Part shown: positions 58,662-64,000 of the stretch, piece after piece
Layout: every line of letters begins with the position of its first letter
How positions within the stretch are numbered: the first letter of the stretch is position 1
Source: JAEMQF01 sp963791595
GTDB lineage: Bacteria > Pseudomonadota > Gammaproteobacteria > Burkholderiales > Burkholderiaceae_C
Direction: 5' to 3'
NCBI GenBank assembly: GCA_963791595.1
Contig: CAWBTF010000009.1
Coordinates: 124,001-188,000 of the forward strand
DNA: 64,000 bases
Made by a program: the position numbers and the translations under genes
Notes under the pieces: generated by a model
The model's input: the letters and a program-made list of their open reading frames with translations, nothing else
The model's database searches: none
Told to the model about the DNA's origin: nothing

Positions 58662-60725
58662 TCACGGCGCCGGCTCCAGGCGCAGCAGTTCTTCGCCTTC
58701 CATCACCTGGTCGCCTGCCGCGTAGAGCAAGGCCTTCACGGTCCCGTCGCGCGGCGCGGTGATCGTGTGTTCCATCTTCATCGCTTCCATCACCGCGAGC
58801 GGCTGGCCGAGTTTCACTGTGTCTCCCGCCGCGGCGAGAAACGAGACGACCTTGCCGGGCATCGGCGCGGTCAACCGGCCCCCTTCCACCGCGCCGTCCG
58901 CCGCGTGCGCGATCGGGTCGATGGCGCTCAGCAGCGCCAGCCCGTCGGGTGCGTAGACCGCAAAACGCTCGCCCAGCGCGTACACCGACAGCGCCCAGCG
59001 CTGCTCGCCCAGGCTCACGTCGTGGCGCGCCGCGCCGCGCGCGTGGCATGCATAGGCCCAACGCAGCGCGCCTTGGGTCAACCACTGCGCACCGGCGTGG
59101 CTACGCTCCAGCATGAACGTGGTGCGCACGCCGCCGGCCTCGAGGTCGAAGCGGCGCACCGCGGCACCGTGCAAGCGCCAGGCATCACGGCGCGACCAGG
59201 GGTCGCTCGCCTCCAGCGCACGCTCCTGCGCGAGCGCATGCGCCACCACGCCGGCAGCCGCCACTTCGAGCGGCAGTGGCGCCGCGTTGAACAGCGCTGC
59301 GCGTTCGCGCTCGATCAGCGCGGTGTCGAGGTCGGCATTCGCGAATGAGGCGCTGCCCGCGATGCGCCGCAAGAACGCCACGTTGCTGTGCAGGCCGACG
59401 ATGTGGGTGCCGGCCAGCGCCGCGTCCAGGCGCGCCAGCGCTTGCGCGCGGTCTTCACCCCAGACGATGAGCTTGGCGATCATCGAGTCGTAGTGCGGCG
59501 AGATGGCATCGCCTTCGCGCACGCCGGAGTCGATGCGCAAGCCGGCGGCGCTGCCGCCCGCTAAAGCGGCGCCGGCACGCTCGAATTCGACACATGAGGG
59601 GGTGCGATACACGCTCAGCGTGCCGGTCGCCGGCAGGAAGTTGGCGTCCGGGTTCTCGGCGCAAATGCGCGCTTCGATCGCGTGGCCGTGAATGCGCAAC
59701 TGGTCCTGGCGCAACGGCAGCGGCTCGCCGCTCGCCACACGCAGCTGCCACTCCACCAGATCGAGCCCGGTGATCGCCTCGGTCACCGGGTGCTCGACTT
59801 GCAGCCGCGTATTCATCTCCATGAAGAAGAAGCGCAGGTCGCCGCCCGGACTGGTGCCGTCCGGCCCGGCTCGCGGACCTTCGGTCGGCTCGGCGATGAA
59901 CTCCACCGTGCCCGCGCCCACATAGCCCACCGCTTTCGCCGCCGCCACCGCCGCCGCGCCCATCTCCCGGCGCCGCGCTTCGCTCATGCCCGGCGCGGGC
60001 GCTTCTTCCAGCACCTTCTGATGGCGCCGCTGCACCGAACAATCGCGCTCGAACAGGTAGATGCAGTTCCCATGCGAATCGCCGAACACCTGGATCTCGA
60101 TGTGGCGCGGCCGGGTCACGTAACGCTCGATCAGCACCGCGTCATCGCCGAAGCTGTTGCGCGCCTCCCGCTGGCACGAGGCAAGCGCTGCGTCGAAATC
60201 CTCCACCTTCGTCACGATGCGCATGCCCTTGCCGCCGCCGCCCGCGCTCGCCTTGATGAGCACCGGAAAGCCGATCTTCTGCGCCTCGCGCTTCAGCAGC
60301 ACCGGGTCCTGGTCAGCCCCGTGGTAGCCCGGCACCAGCGGCACACCGGCCTGCCCCATCAGGATTTTCGACTGCGACTTCAGCCCCATCGCCTTGATCG
60401 CCGCGGGCGGCGGGCCGATGAACACCAGGCCGGCGTCGGCGCAGGCCTGCGCGAACTCTTCGTTCTCGCTCAGGAATCCGTAGCCCGGATGCACCGCCTG
60501 TGCGCCGGTTTGCAGCGCGGCAGCGATGATGCGCTCGCCGCGCAGGTAGCTGTCTTTCGGTGCGTTGCCGCCGATGTGCACGGCCTCGTCGCACGCCAGC
60601 ACATGCTTGGCCTGCGCGTCGACGTCCGAATACACCGCGACGGTGCGCACGCCCATGCGGCGCGCGGTCGCCGCAACCCGGCACGCGATCTCCCCACGAT
60701 TCGCGATCAGGATCTTCTTAAACAT
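58662..60725 (-). CDS. mccA: Methylcrotonyl-CoA carboxylase biotin-containing (alpha) subunit
   Basis: 687 aa. Biotin carboxylase half: MFKKILIANRGEIACRVAAT, ATP-grasp KASAGGGGKGMRIV, LQVEHPVTEAITGLDLVEWQ. The carboxy half ends in a biotin-carrier domain with EAMKMEHT (biotinyl lysine). The ATP-grasp region has a short extra loop, GPRAGPDGTSPGGD, before RFFFMEMNTRL. With the beta subunit it carboxylates 3-methylcrotonyl-CoA in leucine breakdown. An acetyl/propionyl-CoA enzyme is possible, but the paired beta-subunit type favours MCC. Its start overlaps the DUF4126 stop by eight bases. Confidence 0.93.
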   Translation of the reverse strand: MFKKILIANRGEIACRVAATARRMGVRTVAVYSDVDAQAKHVLACDEAVHIGGNAPKDSYLRGERIIAAALQTGAQAVHPGYGFLSENEEFAQACADAGLVFIGPPPAAIKAMGLKSQSKILMGQAGVPLVPGYHGADQDPVLLKREAQKIGFPVLIKASAGGGGKGMRIVTKVEDFDAALASCQREARNSFGDDAVLIERYVTRPRHIEIQVFGDSHGNCIYLFERDCSVQRRHQKVLEEAPAPGMSEARRREMGAAAVAAAKAVGYVGAGTVEFIAEPTEGPRAGPDGTSPGGDLRFFFMEMNTRLQVEHPVTEAITGLDLVEWQLRVASGEPLPLRQDQLRIHGHAIEARICAENPDANFLPATGTLSVYRTPSCVEFERAGAALAGGSAAGLRIDSGVREGDAISPHYDSMIAKLIVWGEDRAQALARLDAALAGTHIVGLHSNVAFLRRIAGSASFANADLDTALIERERAALFNAAPLPLEVAAAGVVAHALAQERALEASDPWSRRDAWRLHGAAVRRFDLEAGGVRTTFMLERSHAGAQWLTQGALRWAYACHARGAARHDVSLGEQRWALSVYALGERFAVYAPDGLALLSAIDPIAHAADGAVEGGRLTAPMPGKVVSFLAAAGDTVKLGQPLAVMEAMKMEHTITAPRDGTVKALLYAAGDQVMEGEELLRLEPAP

Positions 60726-61333
60726 TTTGTGCCCCTGAACCGAACCAAGCCGAGGCGCGCCCGAACAAGGCGCGCAGGAATTTTGCGCAGGCCCAGATCA
60801 TCGCGACCATCACGACGAGCGCGCCGACCAATGCCACGAAGAACAGCAAAGGATGCTGCCACGACAACCACAAGCGCCGCAGGCACAGCGGCGTCGCCAA
60901 GCAGCGACAGCCCGATGTTGGAGAACGGCTCCGGCGACGTATTCGCCGCTGCCCGCGTGCTCGTCTTGGCCAGATGGCTGGTCGCCGCGAGCGTGCCGCC
61001 GAGCAGCGCCGCCGCCGCGGCCCAACTCGCGTGGTCGGCACCGAACACCGCCGCGGCCAACGCCGCGCCCGCGGGAATTCTCAGCAGCGTGTGCACCATG
61101 TCCCACAAGGTGTCGACGCCGGGAATCTTGTCGGCAAAGAATTCGACGAACAGCATGAAACCGCTGGCGGCGAGCAGCGCCGGGTGCTGCAACAGCTGCA
61201 AGCCGGCCGGCAGCTCTACCCAGCCGAGCCAACCCGCAAGGCCGGTCAGGAATACGACCGCGTACAGACGCAGCCCGCTGGCCCAGCCCAAGGCAGCGGC
61301 AATTGCCAGCAGCTGCGTCGTGTCCAGGTTCAT
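60718..61333 (-). CDS. DUF4126 membrane protein (one 1-base frameshift)
   Basis: 204 aa after removing one T near 60885 (GCTTGTGG should be GCTGTGG). Starts MNLDTTQLLAIAAALGWASG; blocks LYAVVFLTGLAGWLGWVELP, FVEFFADKIPGVDTLWDMVH and ALLGGTLAATSHLAKTSTRA match DUF4126. After the repair it continues LWLSWQHPLLFFVALVGALV. Several helices; function unknown. It lies between mccA and the DinB gene, overlapping both by 8 and 4 bases. Confidence 0.82.
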
Positions 61334-61839
61334 CGCGACGCCGCCTGCGCTTGCAGCATCCACACCATGTCGATCTCGGGGCAGGCGTGGCCCAGCGCCG
61401 TGATCGCCGCCGTGATCTGGCCGCGGTGGTGCGTGCCGTGATTGAAGACATGGCTGAGCGTCGCCGCGAAGGGCAGGCTTTGGGCGACTCCTTTTGTCGT
61501 GACGTAGCCCAGCACACCGTCCCAGCGCGTCTCGGCGATACCGTCGATCAACGGCTCCCAGCGCTGCACCCCGGCAACCAGCCTTTCGCGCAGGCGATGG
61601 CGGTCGGTCTCGAGCTCTTCGTTCAAGGCGCGCTTCGGCGACGTTCCCGAGGCGAAACGCGGGAACCAAATCTCCTCACCGACCAGCAGATGGTTCAAGG
61701 TGCCGTGCACGCTCTTGAAGAATAACCCGACGTCGCGCCGATACTGGTCTTCGGGCAATGCATCCACATGCTCGAAGAGTTTTCGCGTCGCCCAGACGTT
61801 GTAGCGCGCCAGCAGCGTGAAGTGGGTGCGCAGGTCCAT
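61330..61839 (-). CDS. DinB-family putative hydrolase/transferase
   Basis: 169 aa four-helix bundle. Metal ligands expected in the family: His in VHGTLNHLLVGEEIWF (first) and HVFNHGTHHRGQITAAI (last two). It begins MDLRTHFTLLARYNVWATRK. DinB/YfiT proteins bind metals and often act in thiol-dependent reactions, but the role here is unknown. It lies eight bases after mccB. Confidence 0.88.
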   Translation of the reverse strand: MDLRTHFTLLARYNVWATRKLFEHVDALPEDQYRRDVGLFFKSVHGTLNHLLVGEEIWFPRFASGTSPKRALNEELETDRHRLRERLVAGVQRWEPLIDGIAETRWDGVLGYVTTKGVAQSLPFAATLSHVFNHGTHHRGQITAAITALGHACPEIDMVWMLQAQAASR

Positions 61840-61847
61840 GTCCGCCC

Positions 61848-63472
61848 CTACATCCGGAACACGCCGAACTTCGGCTCGGGAATCGGCGCGTTCAGGCTCG
61901 CGCTGATCGCCAGTGCGAGCACACGGCGCGTGTCGGCCGGGTCGATCACGCCGTCGTCCCAGATGCGCGCACTCGCAAAGTAAGGATGGGCCTGGTGCTC
62001 GAACTGGTCGAGGATCGGCTGCTTGAACGCGGCTTCTTCGTCGGCGCTCCACGCGCCGCCTTTGGCCTCGATGCCGTCGCGCTTCACGGTCGCAAGCACG
62101 CTCGCCGCCTGCTCGCCGCCCATCACCGAGATGCGCGCGTTCGGCCACATCCACAGGAACCGTGGCGAGTAGGCGCGCCCGCACATGCCGTAGTTGCCGG
62201 CGCCGAAACTGCCGCCGATGATGACGGTGAACTTCGGCACGTTGACGGTGGACACGGCGGTCACCATCTTCGCGCCGTGCTTGGCGATGCCTTCGTTTTC
62301 GTACTTGCGCCCGACCATGAAGCCGGTGATGTTCTGCAGGAACACGAGCGGAATCTTGCGCTGGCCGCAGAGTTCGATGAAGTGCGCGCCCTTCATCGCC
62401 GACTCGGAAAACAGGATGCCGTTGTTCGCGACGATGCCCACCGGGCATGCCCTCGATGTGCGCAAACCCGGTGACCAGCGTCGTGCCGTAGCGCGCCTTG
62501 AATTCGTCGAACTCCGAGGCGTCGACGATGCGCGCGATGATTTCGCGCACGTCATAGGGCTTCCTCGTGTCGGTCGGGATCACGCCGTGCAGCTCGGCGC
62601 CGTCGAACAGCGGCGCGCGCGGTTCGACGCATCGCATCTGCAGGTCCTTGCGCCAGTTCAGGTTCGCCACACTCGCGCGCGCGATCGCCAGCGCGTGCGT
62701 ATCGTTCTGCGCCAGGTGATCGGCCACGCCCGACAGTCGCGTGTGAACATCGCCTCCGCCCAGGTCCTCCGCGCTGACCACCTCACCGATGGCCGCTTTC
62801 ACCAGCGGCGGACCGCCGAGAAAAATCGTCCCCTGGTTCTTCACGATGATCGACTCGTCGCTCATCGCCGGCATGTACGCGCCGCCTGCGGTGCACGAGC
62901 CCATCACGACCGCGATCTGCGGAATGCCCAGCGCGCTCATGTTCGCCTGGTTGTAGAAGATGCGGCCGAAGTGCTCGCGGTCGGGGAACACCTCGTCCTG
63001 GTTCGGCAAGTTCGCGCCGCCGGAATCGACGAGGTAGATGCAGGGCAGCCGGTTTTGCAGCGCGATCTCCTGTGCACGCAGGTGCTTCTTCACCGTCATC
63101 GGGAAGTAGGTACCGCCTTTCACCGTGGCGTCGTTGCACACGACCACGCACTCGACGCCGCTGATGCGGCCGATGCCGGCGATCAGGCCCGCGCCGGGCG
63201 CGGCGTCGGTGCCGCCGCGCTCCTTGTACATGTTCAGCGCGGCGAGCGGTGCGATCTCGAGGAACGGCGCGTCCGGGTCGAGCAGCATCTCGACGCGCTC
63301 GCGCGGCAGCAACTTGCCGCGCCCGAGGTGTTTGGCGCGCGCCGCTTCGCCGCCACCCAGCGCGATCTGTGCGAGTTTCGCGTTCAGGTCGTCGACGAGC
63401 GACACGCATCGCCGCCGCGTTGGCCTTGAACTCTTCGCTTCGCGGGTTGAGCTTGGACGCGAGTGCGGGCAT
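61848..63472 (-). CDS. mccB: Methylcrotonyl-CoA carboxylase carboxyltransferase (beta) subunit (two 1-base frameshifts)
   Basis: 540 aa once two extra bases are removed (T near 63404, giving NAAAMRSLVDDLNAKLAQI; C near 62447, giving EGMPVGIVANNG). The acyl-CoA site is shown by YLVDSGGANLPNQDEVFPDR and GSCTAGGAYMPAMSDESIIV; the second half has GRKYENEGIAKHGAKMVTAV and GNYGMCGRAYSPRFLWMWPN. These match 3-methylcrotonyl-CoA carboxylases more than propionyl enzymes. The corrected length is exactly a multiple of three. It leads the mccB-dinB-DUF4126-mccA operon. Confidence 0.9.
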
Positions 63473-63595
63473 GGTGTCCTTGGGTATCCCGGGGGATGAG
63501 CGCTTCTGCCGGCCGCTGCCGCCAACGACGCAGTCGCTGTGCTCAGCGCAATTGACGTATACGTCAATCGAGCGATTCTAGCGGCGGCATTTCGG

Positions 63596-64000
63596 TCACT
63601 CGTAGACCGCCGCCTCGTCCCAGCCGAGCGCAGCCATGTCGGCGACTCGGAACTTTGCGTCGCTGGGCATCAGGAATTCGTCGAGCTGCGGCGGTTTCAC
63701 CGGCGTGCCCGACAGCATCGCATGGACCTGGCCGCGGTGGTGCGTCTGGTGCATGAACAGGTGCGCGAGCACATGGCCGGCGCGGTCGCGCTGCACATGG
63801 CTGCCGCGGTCCATCTCGATGATGCGATTGCAACCGGGCGCATCGAGCCGTTCGCACCAGTCGATCAGGCGTCGGTCGCTCGCGCTCTGGCGCGGCAGCA
63901 ACTCGGCAAGGCTGCGCGCGGCAATGAAGGTGTCGTACTTCGTTGCCAGGCCGGCGTCGCCATGCAGCGCGCCGATGTAGTACTCGATCGACGGCGAGGA
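63596..64000 (-). CDS. DinB-family protein (partial, 5' end outside the window)
   Basis: A second DinB-type four-helix protein, at least 134 residues, open at the right edge. It reads SIEYYIGALHGDAGLATKYD, RLIDWCERLDAPGCNRIIEM and HVLAHLFMHQTHHRGQVHAM, whose HQTHHRGQ holds the metal histidines. The end AALGWDEAAVYE follows a PxLDEFLMPSDAKFR tail usual for betaproteobacterial members. Its start lies beyond 64000. Confidence 0.85.
   Translation of the reverse strand, partial: SSPSIEYYIGALHGDAGLATKYDTFIAARSLAELLPRQSASDRRLIDWCERLDAPGCNRIIEMDRGSHVQRDRAGHVLAHLFMHQTHHRGQVHAMLSGTPVKPPQLDEFLMPSDAKFRVADMAALGWDEAAVYE

Overview
The window is a high-GC chromosomal segment. Its protein sequences, the atpIBEFHAGDC operon layout, and the many Liv-type ABC and TRAP uptake systems point to a betaproteobacterium of the order Burkholderiales (Comamonadaceae/Sphaerotilaceae-like). 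This placement rests on resemblance only, because no rRNA or tRNA gene is visible. Genes are packed tightly, often with 4-base ATGA overlaps, and no stretch over about 300 bases is empty. I see no insertion sequence, prophage or CRISPR array.

Layout. 1-8245 (minus): two adjacent branched-chain/aromatic acid ABC uptake operons. The left one (livM-livH-livK) is broken by many indels and runs off the window; the right one (livK-livM-livH-livF-livG) is intact. 8407-11991 (plus, divergent): a fused indolepyruvate ferredoxin oxidoreductase with three 1-base shifts. 12032-13954: a HipA-like remnant and a VapB/VapC pair. 14079-17495: a large zinc-ribbon/class III cyclase/ATPase/TPR signalling protein. 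17630-20791: a TRAP transporter riddled with 1-base insertions. 20911-24906 (minus): a coupled set of CMD-family protein, nitronate-monooxygenase-like enzyme, a histidine-phosphatase/TpsB-barrel fusion and a deleted VOC protein. 25027-27082: cytochrome b561, a scar of an isoquinoline-oxidoreductase-like pair, a GNAT enzyme and an NTF2-like protein. 27117-31857 (minus): a TRAP transporter (dctPQM) with an amidase and a small membrane protein. 32084-38586 (plus): MBL hydrolase, MoxR ATPase with VWA partner, and a LytS-type kinase with a LytTR regulator. 38631-40697 (minus): rep helicase. 40993-42531: a hypothetical protein and an AEC transporter. 42595-49809 (minus): the complete F1Fo ATP synthase operon. 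49880-51973 (minus): aldose epimerase, GNAT and cytochrome b. 52172-56580 (plus): cytochrome c' and a Wza/Wzz-like polysaccharide export pair. 56673-58016 (minus): HCCA-isomerase-like protein, DUF1289 and YbaK. 58139-58594 (plus): a hypothetical protein. 58662-63472 (minus): methylcrotonyl-CoA carboxylase subunits flanking DinB and DUF4126 genes. 63596 to the right edge: a second DinB protein.

Theme: uptake and breakdown of amino acids and organic acids (Liv transporters beside indolepyruvate oxidoreductase, MCC for leucine, TRAP with amidase), plus respiration and energy genes.

Almost every broken reading frame I could resolve is repaired by removing one inserted base. After that removal the lengths of five genes become exact multiples of three. 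I therefore treat most frameshifted genes as intact genes with sequence errors and list them as CDS, while true remnants are listed as pseudogenes. The most unusual coding sequence is the phosphatase/TpsB fusion at 21372-23324.
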